This document shows positions 6,530-15,389 of a DNA stretch of 64,000 bases, one piece after another. The position numbers and the translations under genes are program-made. This DNA comes from Planctomycetota bacterium (lineage in GTDB: Bacteria; Planctomycetota; UBA1135; GCA-002686595), in the NCBI GenBank assembly GCA_023150475.1, contig JAKLKU010000022.1, positions 31,074 to 95,073 of the forward strand, read 5' to 3'. Below the pieces are notes generated by a model. The model saw only the letters and a list, made by a program, of their open reading frames with translations, did no database searches and had not been told where the DNA came from. Position 1 is the stretch's first letter; each line of letters opens with the position of its first letter.

Positions 6530-8617
6530 ATGAAGCTCTCGCTTCGCAGTCGGATCTTCCGCTTCGCCGCGCGCATCGCGGCGTGGCTCGCCGGCGCCGC
6601 AACGGCGTTCGCCGCGAGTCAGACCCAAGTCACGGTGCTCGACCCGACGCCTGGGTCGACGCTGCTTAGGTGCACGACGACGGGCTACGAGACTCGCGCC
6701 GTCGACATCGGTGGCGCGAGCTTCGCCGAGCTCTCGCTCGCCGAGGAAGGCTATCTCGATCTCGTCGGTGCGCCGCGTCTGCCGCACGTGTGCCGCAGCG
6801 TGATCGTCCCCGACGACCAAGACGTGCGCGTCGACGTGGTGTCGGCGCGTTGGCACGACGTGACCGGCGTGAACGTCGCGCCGGCGCGCGGGCCGATCTC
6901 GCGCGCCGAGGATCCGGCGAAGGTCCGGTACGTGTTCGGCGCGAGCTACGCGCAGGACGCGTTCTTCCCTGGCGTGCTGGCGACGGCGCGTGAACCGTAC
7001 GTGCTGCGCGAGAAACGCGGCGCGGTGATCGAACTCGACGTGCTGCAGTACAACCCGGTGACGCGCACGCTGCGCGTGTACGACGAGCTCGTCGTGCAAG
7101 TGACGAGCAGCGGCGCCGCGAAGAGCAACGTGCTCGTCCGCGACGTCGATCGTGCAGACGCTGAGTTCGAGCGCATCTACTCGCACCACTTCGTGAACTA
7201 CGTCGCGACGAAAGCGATCGCGTTCACGCAGACGGGCTCGATGCTGGTCATCGGCGACGCGACGTTCCTGCCGGAGCTCGCGCCGTTCGTCGCGTGGAAA
7301 CAATCGCGTGGGATGCTCGTGACGACGGTGCCGGTCTCGTCGATCGGCAACAACGCGACGGCGATCAAGAACTACGTCAAGAGCGTCTACAACGCGGGCA
7401 ACCTCTCCTACGTGTTGCTCGTCGGTGATGCGGCGCAAGTCGCGTCGGGTTCTTACTCGGGCGGTTCGTCCGACCCGTTCTACGGGCAGATGACGACCGA
7501 CTACTACCCCGAGGTGCTCGTCGGCCGCTTCTCCGCGCAGAACGTCAACGACGTGCGCACGCAGGTTCGGCGCTCGATCCAATACGAGCAACAGAACCAC
7601 GCGCTCGCCGCCGGCGGCTGGAACGGTTGGGGCATGGGCATCGCCTCGAACCAAGGGCCGGGCCACTTCGGCGAGTACGACAATCAGCACATGAACAACA
7701 TCCGTCAGGACTACCTGACGTACGGCTACTCGACCGTCGACCAGATCTACGACCCGACGGGCACGAAGGCGATGGTGTCGAACGGCCTCAACGCAGGTCG
7801 GCGCAACATCAACTACTGCGGGCACGGCAGCGACACGAGCTGGGGCTCGACCGGCTACAGCAACAACGACGTCGCAGCGTTGCAGAACGTGTTGCGTCTG
7901 CCGGTGATCCACTCGGTCGCGTGCGTGAACGGCAACTTCGCGGCGGGCACGTGCTTCGCCGAAGCGTGGTTGCGGTCGAACTACAACGGCGAGCCGGTCG
8001 GTGCCGCGGCGACTTACATGTCGTCGATCAACCAGTACTGGAACGAGCCGATGTACGCGCAGGACGAAAGCGTCGACCTCTTCGTCGCCGAGACGTACTG
8101 GAGCGTGATGGCGAACTGGACCGCGGGGTCGTGCAAGATGGTCGACCTGACGGGTTCGGCCGGCGTCGACATGTTGATGACGTGGCTCTGCTTCGGCGAT
8201 CCGTCGCTGCGCATCCACGGGACTCCGCCGAAGCCGCCGACCGGCTACTGCACGTCGAAGACGACGTCACAGGGCCTGTTGCCGGCGATCGGCGCGTTCG
8301 GTTCGCCGAGCGTCGCGGCGGCGGACTTCCACCTCACCTGCAACTTCGCCGTGCCGCAGAAGAGCGGCATCCACTTCTTCGGCGGCGCTCCGCTCGGCGC
8401 GCCGTTCCTCGGAGGCACGTTGTGCGTGCAACCGCCGCACGTGCGCGGGCCGGTGACCGCATTCGACGCGTACGGCACGATGGTGGAGACGATCGCGCTC
8501 GATCCGAAGTACGTCGGCTCGACGCTCTACTTCCAATACTGGGGTCGTGACCCCGCGCACCCGGACGGCACCGGCGTGATGCTCTCGGACGCGTTGAGCA
8601 TCGACGTCGTGCCGTAG
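6530..8617 (+). CDS. Secreted gingipain-like C25 cysteine protease with shared C-terminal module
   Basis: A 695-residue exported endopeptidase candidate of family C25 (gingipain type). The ATG at 6530 is chosen because it follows AAGGAGG and begins a signal peptide (MKLSLRSRIFRF... ending ATAFA). A propeptide-like N-terminal region is followed by a Rossmann-like catalytic part: MLVIGD, YVLLVGDAAQV, TTDYYPEVLVGRFSAQN, then YCGHGSDTSWG with catalytic H432 and HSVACVNGNF with catalytic C465. From about 8243 it carries the shared C-terminal module in its shorter form (GYCTSKT..., PFLGGTLCVQPP, YWGRDP, final LSIDVVP). In Bacteroidota C25 proteases use a C-terminal sorting domain. Here this unrelated module takes that place. 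Confidence 0.88.
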   Translation: MKLSLRSRIFRFAARIAAWLAGAATAFAASQTQVTVLDPTPGSTLLRCTTTGYETRAVDIGGASFAELSLAEEGYLDLVGAPRLPHVCRSVIVPDDQDVRVDVVSARWHDVTGVNVAPARGPISRAEDPAKVRYVFGASYAQDAFFPGVLATAREPYVLREKRGAVIELDVLQYNPVTRTLRVYDELVVQVTSSGAAKSNVLVRDVDRADAEFERIYSHHFVNYVATKAIAFTQTGSMLVIGDATFLPELAPFVAWKQSRGMLVTTVPVSSIGNNATAIKNYVKSVYNAGNLSYVLLVGDAAQVASGSYSGGSSDPFYGQMTTDYYPEVLVGRFSAQNVNDVRTQVRRSIQYEQQNHALAAGGWNGWGMGIASNQGPGHFGEYDNQHMNNIRQDYLTYGYSTVDQIYDPTGTKAMVSNGLNAGRRNINYCGHGSDTSWGSTGYSNNDVAALQNVLRLPVIHSVACVNGNFAAGTCFAEAWLRSNYNGEPVGAAATYMSSINQYWNEPMYAQDESVDLFVAETYWSVMANWTAGSCKMVDLTGSAGVDMLMTWLCFGDPSLRIHGTPPKPPTGYCTSKTTSQGLLPAIGAFGSPSVAAADFHLTCNFAVPQKSGIHFFGGAPLGAPFLGGTLCVQPPHVRGPVTAFDAYGTMVETIALDPKYVGSTLYFQYWGRDPAHPDGTGVMLSDALSIDVVP

Positions 8618-8643
8618 TTCGGGGCTTCAGAGAGAGCCGTGGA

Positions 8644-8671
8644 CCGCGTCGGGGCGTGAGCTCCGACGCGG
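8644..8671. terminator. Bidirectional hairpin between convergent genes
   Basis: CCGCGTCGG and CCGACGCGG form a 9-bp perfect stem around a 10-base spacer that can pair partly. It sits between the end of the C25 protease gene (8617) and the end of the minus-strand HAD gene (8710). No T-run follows on either side. Confidence 0.45.
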
Positions 8672-8709
8672 CGTCGTCGCTGGAGCGCGTGCCGTCCGGC
8701 GCGGCCGCG

Positions 8710-9396
8710 TCACTGCGCCGTGATCCACGCGAGGCAGTTCGCCGTGTCCGACAAGTCTGGAAGCGCTCGATCGGCGCCGGCCGCAGCGAGCGTCGCGACG
8801 TCGAAGCGTCCGGTCGCGACGGCGAGGCAGCGCGCGCCGTGCGTCTTGGCGCACTCGACGTCCCAGGGCGTGTCGCCGATGACGAGCACGCGTTCCGCGG
8901 CGAGTTCGCGCCCGAAGCGTTGGCGAAGCCGCTCGAGCGCGATCGGCAGGAGCGCGGGGCGGCTCTCCGCGTCGGAGCCCCAGGCGGCGACACGGAATCT
9001 CGCGGGATCGAAGCCCGCCGCGATCAACTTCTGCGCGCCGGTCTCCGGGTAGTTGCCGGTCAGGACGCCTAGCACGATCGCCGGGTCGGATTCGAGGGCG
9101 TCGACGAGCTCGAGCGTGCCCGGCAACCGTCGAGTCCGGGCCGGATCGGCGAGCTTCTCGGCCAGCCGGTCCGCATAGATGCGCCGGAAGCGTTCGTGGT
9201 GCGTCTCGGGTTCCTGGACGTCGTTCTCCGCGCAGAGGCCGCGCCAGATCAGCGGGTCGAGGTTCCCGTCGATCCGGGTGCGTTCGTGGCGGAACCGGCG
9301 GCCGAAGACCGCTTCACAGGCTTCCAACATGGCCTCCCAACCCGCGCGGCGGGTCAGGAGCAACGTTCCATCCAGGTCGAAGAGCACGAGTCGCAT
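8710..9396 (-). CDS. HAD-superfamily phosphatase (phosphoglycolate phosphatase-like)
   Basis: A 228-residue cytoplasmic HAD hydrolase. Motif I is VLFDLDGTLL at residues 4-13, with the nucleophile D7 and acid D9. Motif II is LGVLTGNYPETG. The motif III Lys is probably in GAQKLIAAGFDP, and motif IV is VLVIGDTPWDVECAKTHGA. A helical cap lies between motifs I and II, as in class I phosphoglycolate and beta-phosphoglucomutase-type enzymes. The substrate cannot be assigned from sequence; a small phosphate ester is likely. It is a single gene between convergent and divergent neighbours, with a -10-like TAGCTT only a few bases upstream of the start codon. Confidence 0.85.
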   Translation of the reverse strand: MRLVLFDLDGTLLLTRRAGWEAMLEACEAVFGRRFRHERTRIDGNLDPLIWRGLCAENDVQEPETHHERFRRIYADRLAEKLADPARTRRLPGTLELVDALESDPAIVLGVLTGNYPETGAQKLIAAGFDPARFRVAAWGSDAESRPALLPIALERLRQRFGRELAAERVLVIGDTPWDVECAKTHGARCLAVATGRFDVATLAAAGADRALPDLSDTANCLAWITAQ

Positions 9397-9405
9397 CGCT
9401 GGCGG

Positions 9406-9411
9406 AAGCTA
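9406..9411 (-). promoter_or_regulatory. Candidate -10 element (TAGCTT) of the HAD gene
   Basis: On the minus strand TAGCTT ends 9 bases before the ATG at 9396. A start site about 7 bases downstream would give an almost leaderless message. No clear -35 is visible. Confidence 0.3.
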
Positions 9412-9486
9412 GCGCGAGCGGCTCGCGGCGGCATCCCGATTCCGGCGCCGCGGTCGGCCCGAGTGCGCGGCCTTTCGCACCGACGC

Positions 9487-9492
9487 TAGGAT
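9487..9492 (+). promoter_or_regulatory. Candidate -10 element (TAGGAT) of the DUF1800/DUF1501 operon
   Basis: GCTAGGAT lies 38 bases before the ATG at 9531, in the 134-bp gap between divergent genes. It matches the TANNNT pattern seen before other genes in the window. Confidence 0.35.
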
Positions 9493-9530
9493 GCTGCGCC
9501 CGCCCCTCGCTCGCAGGCTGGATTCGCAAC

Positions 9531-11159
9531 ATGCTCCGACTTGCTTCGCTGTCGGCCTTCGCGGCCGGGACGTTCCTTTTCGTGTCCACTGCGCATGCGG
9601 CGGCCGGCGACGGCCTCGCGTGGAACCCGCGCAACGTCGAGCACCTGCTCAACCGCGCCGGGTTCGGCGCGACGCCCGCCGAGATCGAGGCGGCGCTCGC
9701 GAAGTCGCCCGAAGCGTTCGTCGACGAGCTCATGACGCCGAAACGCTCTTGGGAGCGCGTCACTCCGGTGCTGATCCGGTGGGAGGACTTCGACCTAGAT
9801 CCTCGCGGCATCCCGGTCGAACCGGAGAAGTCGAAGTACAAGGGCATGGCGCGCGCGGAGATCCAGAAGATCGTCCAGCCGCTGCGCGGCGCCGATCGCA
9901 AGCAGTTCCTCGAGTACGCGGACAAGTGGTTCGACTCGATGCTGCGCCACGACGACCCCGTGCGAGATCACGCGACGCTCTTCTGGCACGGCTTCTTCAC
10001 GACGTCGTTCGCCGTCGTGCGCCGGAAGTACGAAGTGATCGAGCAGCACCAGTTCCTGCGCGAACACGCGCTTTCGAGCTTCCGCGACTTGGTCCACGGC
10101 ATCGTGCGCGACCCGGCGATGCTGCAGTACCTCGACAACAACACGAACGTGAAGGGGCACGCGAACGAGAACCTCGCGCGCGAGCTGATGGAGCTCTTCA
10201 GCCTCGGCGAAGGCCACTACACCGAAGTCGACGTCCGGGAAGCGGCGCGCGCGTTGACCGGCGCATGGGCGGATCCGGAAGGTCGGTTCCAGTTCCAGGC
10301 CGAGAACCACGACGACGCCGCGAAGACGATCCTCGGCCGCACCGGCAAGTTCCGCGGCGAAGAGCTCGTCGACGTCATCCTGGAGCAGGAAGCGTGTCCG
10401 CGCTGGGTCGCGCGCAAGCTGCTCGCTTACTTCGAAGGCGTCGAGCCGTCGGAAGCGCGCGTCGCCGACTACGCCGCGTTCCTGCGCGCGAACGACTTGC
10501 GCATCGATCTCTGCCTGAAGCGGCTCTTCCTCGATCCCGCGTTCTATCGCGACGAAATCGTCAACGCGCGCGTGCAGGGCCCGATCGAGTACGTGATCGG
10601 GATGTGCCGCAAGCTCTCGATCCAGCCGCCGCGCAACTTCGTGTTCGCGGTCACCGCCGATCTCGGCCAGTGCTTCTACGATCCGCCGACGGTCAAGGGT
10701 TGGGACGGCGGCGAAGCGTGGATCACCAACGCGACGTTGCTCGGCCGCGGGAACGTGGCGGGCGTGCTCGTCGGAGCGTTCGAAGGCGTCGAGCCCGCGT
10801 CGGACATGGCGCTGCCGATGGACGACGACCTGACGGTGCGCGTGCGGGAACTGACGATCGCGCAGCTCGAGAAGCTCGCGCACGTCGGCGACTGGCAGCC
10901 CGCGTTGGACCTCGCCGGTTCGCTCGCGCGCGCAGGCGCGCGCACGGACGACGCGGCGATCGACTGGATGCTCTCGACGTGGCTGTCGATCGAACCGCCG
11001 GCCGAGACGCGGGCCGTGCTCGCGCAGAACCTCGCGCTCGCGCGTCGCGAGACGCCGCTCGGTGACGCGCCGCTCGCCGACGGCGGACCGGAGGCCGAGA
11101 AGGTCCTGCGCCGGCTCGCGCACGTCGTCTTCAGCCTGCCGGAAGCCCAACTGAACTGA
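9531..11159 (+). CDS. DUF1800 family secreted protein
   Basis: A 542-residue protein with an N-terminal signal peptide (MLRLASLSAFAAGTFLFVSTAHAAA). It has the hallmark DUF1800 opening WNPRNVEHLLNRAGFGATPAEIEAAL, the central DHATLFWHGFFTTSF and NLARELMELFSLGEGHYTEVDVREAARALTGW-like segment, and the late FYDPPTVKGWDGGEAWI. The biochemical role of the family is unknown. It is almost always paired with DUF1501, as here, where the partner begins 5 bp after this stop. Planctomycetes carry many such pairs. The start is the only ATG that gives an intact signal peptide. Confidence 0.92.
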   Translation: MLRLASLSAFAAGTFLFVSTAHAAAGDGLAWNPRNVEHLLNRAGFGATPAEIEAALAKSPEAFVDELMTPKRSWERVTPVLIRWEDFDLDPRGIPVEPEKSKYKGMARAEIQKIVQPLRGADRKQFLEYADKWFDSMLRHDDPVRDHATLFWHGFFTTSFAVVRRKYEVIEQHQFLREHALSSFRDLVHGIVRDPAMLQYLDNNTNVKGHANENLARELMELFSLGEGHYTEVDVREAARALTGAWADPEGRFQFQAENHDDAAKTILGRTGKFRGEELVDVILEQEACPRWVARKLLAYFEGVEPSEARVADYAAFLRANDLRIDLCLKRLFLDPAFYRDEIVNARVQGPIEYVIGMCRKLSIQPPRNFVFAVTADLGQCFYDPPTVKGWDGGEAWITNATLLGRGNVAGVLVGAFEGVEPASDMALPMDDDLTVRVRELTIAQLEKLAHVGDWQPALDLAGSLARAGARTDDAAIDWMLSTWLSIEPPAETRAVLAQNLALARRETPLGDAPLADGGPEAEKVLRRLAHVVFSLPEAQLN

Positions 11160-11164
11160 TCACC

Positions 11165-12403
11165 ATGACTTCGCAATCCCTCTTCGATCGTCGGAACTTC
11201 CTGGTCGGCGGCACGGCGCTGCTCGGCGGTTGCATGGCGGCGTCGAACGCGCGGACGCAACGCGACGCGACGACGGCGCGCGACGCCGACGGCCGCATCC
11301 TGGTGCTCGTCGAGCTCTACGGCGGCAACGACGGGCTCAACACGATCGTGCCGTATGCGGACGACGAGTACTGGCGTCGGCGGCCGGTGGTGAACGTGCC
11401 GAAGGACGGTCTCCTCGGCATCGACGACTACTGCGCGTTCAACCCGCTGCTCGCGAACGTCAACCGCCAGTGGCACGACGGCCGCCTCGCGATCGTGCGC
11501 GGCGTCGGTTATCCCGAGCCCGTCTACTCGCACTTCAAGTCGTTCGAGATCTGGCACACCGCGCGTGAAGCGGGGCGTCCGTCGGGCGACGGTTGGATCG
11601 GGCGGTTGCGCAACACGGCGTGGAAGGACGATCCGCGCGCCGAGCTCGTCGTGCACGTCGGCGGAGCCGTGCCGCACTCGCTCCACTCGAGCGAGCACCA
11701 GACCGTCGCGTTCGCGACGCCGGAGAGCTTCGTGTGGGCCGGCGATGCGCTCGCGCAGCAGGCGTACGAGCAAGCGGCGGCCGCGACCAGCGGCATGTCG
11801 CCCAAGTCGGGCCGCGATGCGATGCGCGCGCGGCTCTCGCGCACGCTCGCCGATGCGCAAGTGCTGTCGCCGCGCGTGTTGAAGGCGACGCTCGAGTACC
11901 AACCGCAGGTCGAATATCCGACCGACGAGTTCGGCCGCGCGCTGCGTTGCGTCGCCGGCATGATCGACGCGCGCCTCGGCGGTCGCGTCTACTCGGTCCA
12001 GCTCGGCAACTTCGACACGCACGCGACGCAGGCGGATCCGCAGTCGCGGCTCCTGTCGTCGTTCGACGCTGGCATCGGCGCGTTCCTCGCGGACTTGAAG
12101 GGTCGTTCGCAGGAGAAGGACGTGCTCGTGTTCGCGTTCTCCGAGTTCGGCCGCCGCGTGTCCGAGAACTACTCGAAGGGCACCGATCACGGCGCCGCGG
12201 GTCCGGCGTTCTTCCTCGGTGCGCCGGTCAAGGGCGGGTTCTACGGCGAACATCCGTCGCTCGCCGAACTCGACCGCGACGAGAACCTGATCATGAACGT
12301 CGACTTCCGCCGCCTCTACGCGACGGTGCTCGAGGACTGGTTCCGCGCGGACGCGTCGGCGGTGCTGCCGAAGCGTTACGAGCCGCTACCGCTGCTCGCC
12401 TGA
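11165..12403 (+). CDS. DUF1501 family protein, Tat-type signal
   Basis: A 412-residue protein partnered with the DUF1800 gene just upstream. The N-terminus, DRRNFLVGGTALLGGCMAAS, looks like a twin-arginine signal (DRR-NFL) with a Cys where a lipobox would be. The mature part shows LVLVELYGGNDGLNTIVPY, the block VRGVGYPEPVYSHFKSFEIWHTA, YSVQLGNFDTHATQ and VLVFAFSEFGRRVSENYSKGTDHG. These His/Asp motifs recall the alkaline phosphatase/sulfatase fold, from which DUF1501 is thought to derive. Its last 18 bp overlap the end of the convergent sigma-factor fusion. Confidence 0.92.
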   Translation: MTSQSLFDRRNFLVGGTALLGGCMAASNARTQRDATTARDADGRILVLVELYGGNDGLNTIVPYADDEYWRRRPVVNVPKDGLLGIDDYCAFNPLLANVNRQWHDGRLAIVRGVGYPEPVYSHFKSFEIWHTAREAGRPSGDGWIGRLRNTAWKDDPRAELVVHVGGAVPHSLHSSEHQTVAFATPESFVWAGDALAQQAYEQAAAATSGMSPKSGRDAMRARLSRTLADAQVLSPRVLKATLEYQPQVEYPTDEFGRALRCVAGMIDARLGGRVYSVQLGNFDTHATQADPQSRLLSSFDAGIGAFLADLKGRSQEKDVLVFAFSEFGRRVSENYSKGTDHGAAGPAFFLGAPVKGGFYGEHPSLAELDRDENLIMNVDFRRLYATVLEDWFRADASAVLPKRYEPLPLLA

Positions 12404-14956
12404 GCGCTCGCCCGAGAGTTCGCCCGAGCGTTCACCGGGCGCGTCCGAACTCGCGTTGCCGCCGGACTTGGCGGCGCGCGCGTCGAGCACCAACTCGCGC
12501 TCTCGGCCCGGTTCGAGCGACACAGGGCGCTCGCGAGCGAGCTCGGCGGCGTCGTCGATCGTCGCCACGTCCGCGAGCGGCGCGACGAGCGCCTGGAGTT
12601 GCCACACTCCGTCGGCGAGCGGCACGGTGAACGGCAACGCGCCGCGGAAGTCGCGCGACCACACGCCGATGCCTTGATCGAGCGTCGCGTAACGGCCCCA
12701 CAAGCCGGTGCTCGCCGCGTCCTTCGAGCGCAGGGAGAACTCCGGCGAGACCCAGCGCAGTGCCCCGAGGTCCAGCGTCTCCCCGGGCTCGACCCGGAAA
12801 CGACCGAGCACGCGCGAGCCGCGGGCCTTCGCACCGACTTCGAGCTCGTACTCACCCGGCGCGAGCGCCGCGGTCTGCCAGACCGCACGCGGATCGTCTT
12901 CCGGCAAGTCGACGCGCACGCCCCGCGCGCCGAAATCGCCTCGCGCGCCGAACGTCGCGAGCGCGCGCACTTCGGCGTCGCGGATCGGCTCCCCGGCGCC
13001 GTCGACGAGCTCGAAACGGATGCGCGCCGCACGCGGATCGATCCGCGCGACGAGCGCCGTGTCGAGCTCCGAGGGCAAGATGCCCGCGAGCGCGACGAAC
13101 TGCGTGCCGCTCGCCGGATCGCACGCGATGACGTCGAGCGGCGCGATCGGCGCGCCGCCGAAACGGAAGGCACCCGCAGCGTCGGTCGTCGCGAGACCGA
13201 CGCAGTCCTGGGTGCGCGCGTCCTGGAGCTCGAGCGTCCAGTTCGCGAGCGGTGCGTCGTCCGAGTTCACGAGTCGGCCCGCCAGCGAACGCTCCGCGAA
13301 GAGCGTCAGTCGGCACGACACGGGCTCGCCCGGTTTCGCCGTGATCCGCTGCGTCGCGAGCGGCAACGCGCCGCCGCCCGCTCCGATCAGCAGCTCGATG
13401 GGCTCGGTTCCCGGGGCCATCACGTGGTTCTGCACGTGACCTTCCGCGTCGGTCGTCGAGTCGCCGCGGAAGCTGTTCGACGCGGCGATCGAGACCAGCG
13501 CATTCGCGATCGGCGCGCCGTCGCTGCCGAAGACCCAGACGTCGACCGGCAACGCGGTGCCGAAGTCGATCGTGGAGCGCACGTCGAACCCGGAGACCTC
13601 GAACGCGTACTGCAGGTCGCCGAGCAGCTCGATCTCCGCGAATTCGGGAGCGGCCTCGTCGCGGGTGGGTTGCGGCCACGGCGGATTCGGCGTGATCCAC
13701 TCGTCGTGCATCCACGCGTTGCGCTGCTCGTCGAACTGCCAATCGACCGTGTCGAGGTCGGCCGTCGTGTAGGCCAACCGCAAGCTGCCGTTCTCGGCGC
13801 CGTTTCTGAGCACGAGCCCGGTCACGCGCAACTCCGTGTGCGTCGTCGTCGGCGGCGACATCGCCAGCACGAACGCGTTCGTCCCGCCGGCCGCGAGCCG
13901 CACGCGGCGGATCGGCGTGGAGCCGAAGCCTTCGCGAGTCACCCACAGCAACCCTTCGAATCTGGGCGCGTGGGCGCGCCAGCGGACGTTCAGATGGCCG
14001 GTCCAGTCGGTCGTGCCGAGGCGCGCGAACGGACGGCCGAGCGGCGCGAGATACACGTCGGCCGCGGCGAGCGGACGTTGATGCGCGTCGAGCGGTGCGA
14101 CGTCGAGCTCGAACTCGAACGGTGCCGTGCCGTTCGCGGTGGGCTCGCGCGTTTCGCGCGCCTGCGTCGTCGTCGGACCGATCGCGGCGCGTCGTTCGGC
14201 GTCGACCGGCGCCGGCGGAGCGATGGGGGCGTCGGCCGTGGTCATCGCGGCGGGCGCACGCTCGGCGGATGCCGCCGCCGGCGTCGAGCTCTCGAAGCTC
14301 CGCCAGCTCCACCACACGATCCACAACGCGGCCGCCGCGACGACGATCTTGCTCTTCAGACCCACGATGCAAGCTCCGGTCAATGCGCCGCCGAGCGCGG
14401 TGCGCCACGCAGGTTCGAACCCGATCAATGCGAGCAACGCGCGGTTCGTGCCGCGCTCGTGCGTTCCGAGCCTGCGCTCGAGATCCGCACGCAGTTTCGC
14501 GTGGGCGCGGTTCAAGCGACTCTCCACCGTCGCGAGCGGCGCGCCGACCCTCGACGCGATCTCGCGCGGCGGGAGCCCTTCGAAGTAGCGCTGCCACACC
14601 GTCGAACGGTACGGCTCGTCGAGCGCGAGCAGCGCTTCGACGACCGCTCGCAGGGTGTCCGCACGCGACGCGTCGGCAGCGCCGGCGAGCTCGCGTTCGG
14701 CTGCGTACGCGTGTTCGTGCGACTCGCGTCTTCGTTGCGAACGCCGGCGCTTCGACGCGAAGCCACGCGCGACGGTCGCGAGCCAACCGCCGAAGCGCTC
14801 GAAACTCGTCGGCGGCGCCGTGAGCGCGCGCAACCACGTCTCCTGCTCGATTTCGTCCGCCTCGTGACGGTCGCGTGCGAGCGCGAGCACGAGCGTCCGC
14901 AGCGAGCCCGCGTGGGCGGCGATCAGCGGCGCCGGGATGCGCTCGTGGGGGTCCAT
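12386..14956 (-). CDS. ECF sigma factor fused to TM segment and carboxypeptidase-regulatory-like domains
   Basis: An 856-residue fusion. Residues 1-165 are a group IV (ECF) sigma-70 factor: region 2 around DEIEQETWLRAL (34-45) and region 4 around LDEPYRSTVWQRYFEGLPPREIASRVGAPLATVESRLNRAHAKL, a clear helix-turn-helix. A hydrophobic segment follows (about 203-219, VVAAAALWIVWWSW), then some 600 residues outside the cytoplasm. These have repeated beta-sandwich units of the type ADVYLAPLGRPFARLGTTDWTGHLNVRW and GSDGAPIANALVSIAASNSF...TTDAEGHVQNH, resembling carboxypeptidase regulatory-like folds. It ends in a GERSGELSGERSGE tail. No separate anti-sigma gene is next to it, so the fusion may sense the envelope itself and may need cleavage to release the sigma part. 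The end overlaps the DUF1501 gene by 18 bp. Confidence 0.85.
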   Translation of the reverse strand: MDPHERIPAPLIAAHAGSLRTLVLALARDRHEADEIEQETWLRALTAPPTSFERFGGWLATVARGFASKRRRSQRRRESHEHAYAAERELAGAADASRADTLRAVVEALLALDEPYRSTVWQRYFEGLPPREIASRVGAPLATVESRLNRAHAKLRADLERRLGTHERGTNRALLALIGFEPAWRTALGGALTGACIVGLKSKIVVAAAALWIVWWSWRSFESSTPAAASAERAPAAMTTADAPIAPPAPVDAERRAAIGPTTTQARETREPTANGTAPFEFELDVAPLDAHQRPLAAADVYLAPLGRPFARLGTTDWTGHLNVRWRAHAPRFEGLLWVTREGFGSTPIRRVRLAAGGTNAFVLAMSPPTTTHTELRVTGLVLRNGAENGSLRLAYTTADLDTVDWQFDEQRNAWMHDEWITPNPPWPQPTRDEAAPEFAEIELLGDLQYAFEVSGFDVRSTIDFGTALPVDVWVFGSDGAPIANALVSIAASNSFRGDSTTDAEGHVQNHVMAPGTEPIELLIGAGGGALPLATQRITAKPGEPVSCRLTLFAERSLAGRLVNSDDAPLANWTLELQDARTQDCVGLATTDAAGAFRFGGAPIAPLDVIACDPASGTQFVALAGILPSELDTALVARIDPRAARIRFELVDGAGEPIRDAEVRALATFGARGDFGARGVRVDLPEDDPRAVWQTAALAPGEYELEVGAKARGSRVLGRFRVEPGETLDLGALRWVSPEFSLRSKDAASTGLWGRYATLDQGIGVWSRDFRGALPFTVPLADGVWQLQALVAPLADVATIDDAAELARERPVSLEPGRERELVLDARAAKSGGNASSDAPGERSGELSGERSGEQR

Positions 14957-15389
14957 GGCGACGGTGATTCCATTCTGGAGGCGCTACCCCCGGTCGCGGC
15001 GTGAGCTTGGCGGCCGGCGAGGATTTTCCCGCGCGGTCGGAGTCGTTCGAGTCGGTGCGGCGGCGTGCGCGCCGTGGTCCGCGCTCGGCCGCCGCAGGCG
15101 CCACGAAGGAATGAGCGGATCGTCACCCGGCCGAGGCACGAATGCGGCGTCCTAGGCGCGCCTTGGCCGAGCCCGGCTCCGGCGCACGGCCGCCGGGTGG
15201 CCGCCACGCGCGAATCACCCGCGGCACCCGGCTAGAATCCTCCGCCCGTTCCGACCCCCGCAGCCCGCCGATCGTGGCGTGGCCTGGGATCGGCCCGCGG
15301 GCCTCTCTCCCGGATCTCCAGAGCCCGCCGAGCCCGTCCGATAAGGCCGGGCGCGGTCTTTCGGGCCCTGCCCTTCGTCCGCCCACATC
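14957..15389. other. 433-bp divergent intergenic region
   Basis: Lies between the divergently transcribed sigma fusion and the phosphodiesterase operon. It holds a candidate -10 (TAGAAT at 15233) for the rightward operon. The following leader of about 145 bases is GC-rich and could fold. I see no gene and no recognisable riboswitch. Confidence 0.55.
15233..15238 (+). promoter_or_regulatory. Candidate -10 element (TAGAAT) of the phosphodiesterase operon
   Basis: GGCTAGAATCC is the best -10 match in the gap and lies 152 bases before the GTG at 15390, implying a long leader. No convincing -35 is visible. Confidence 0.3.
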
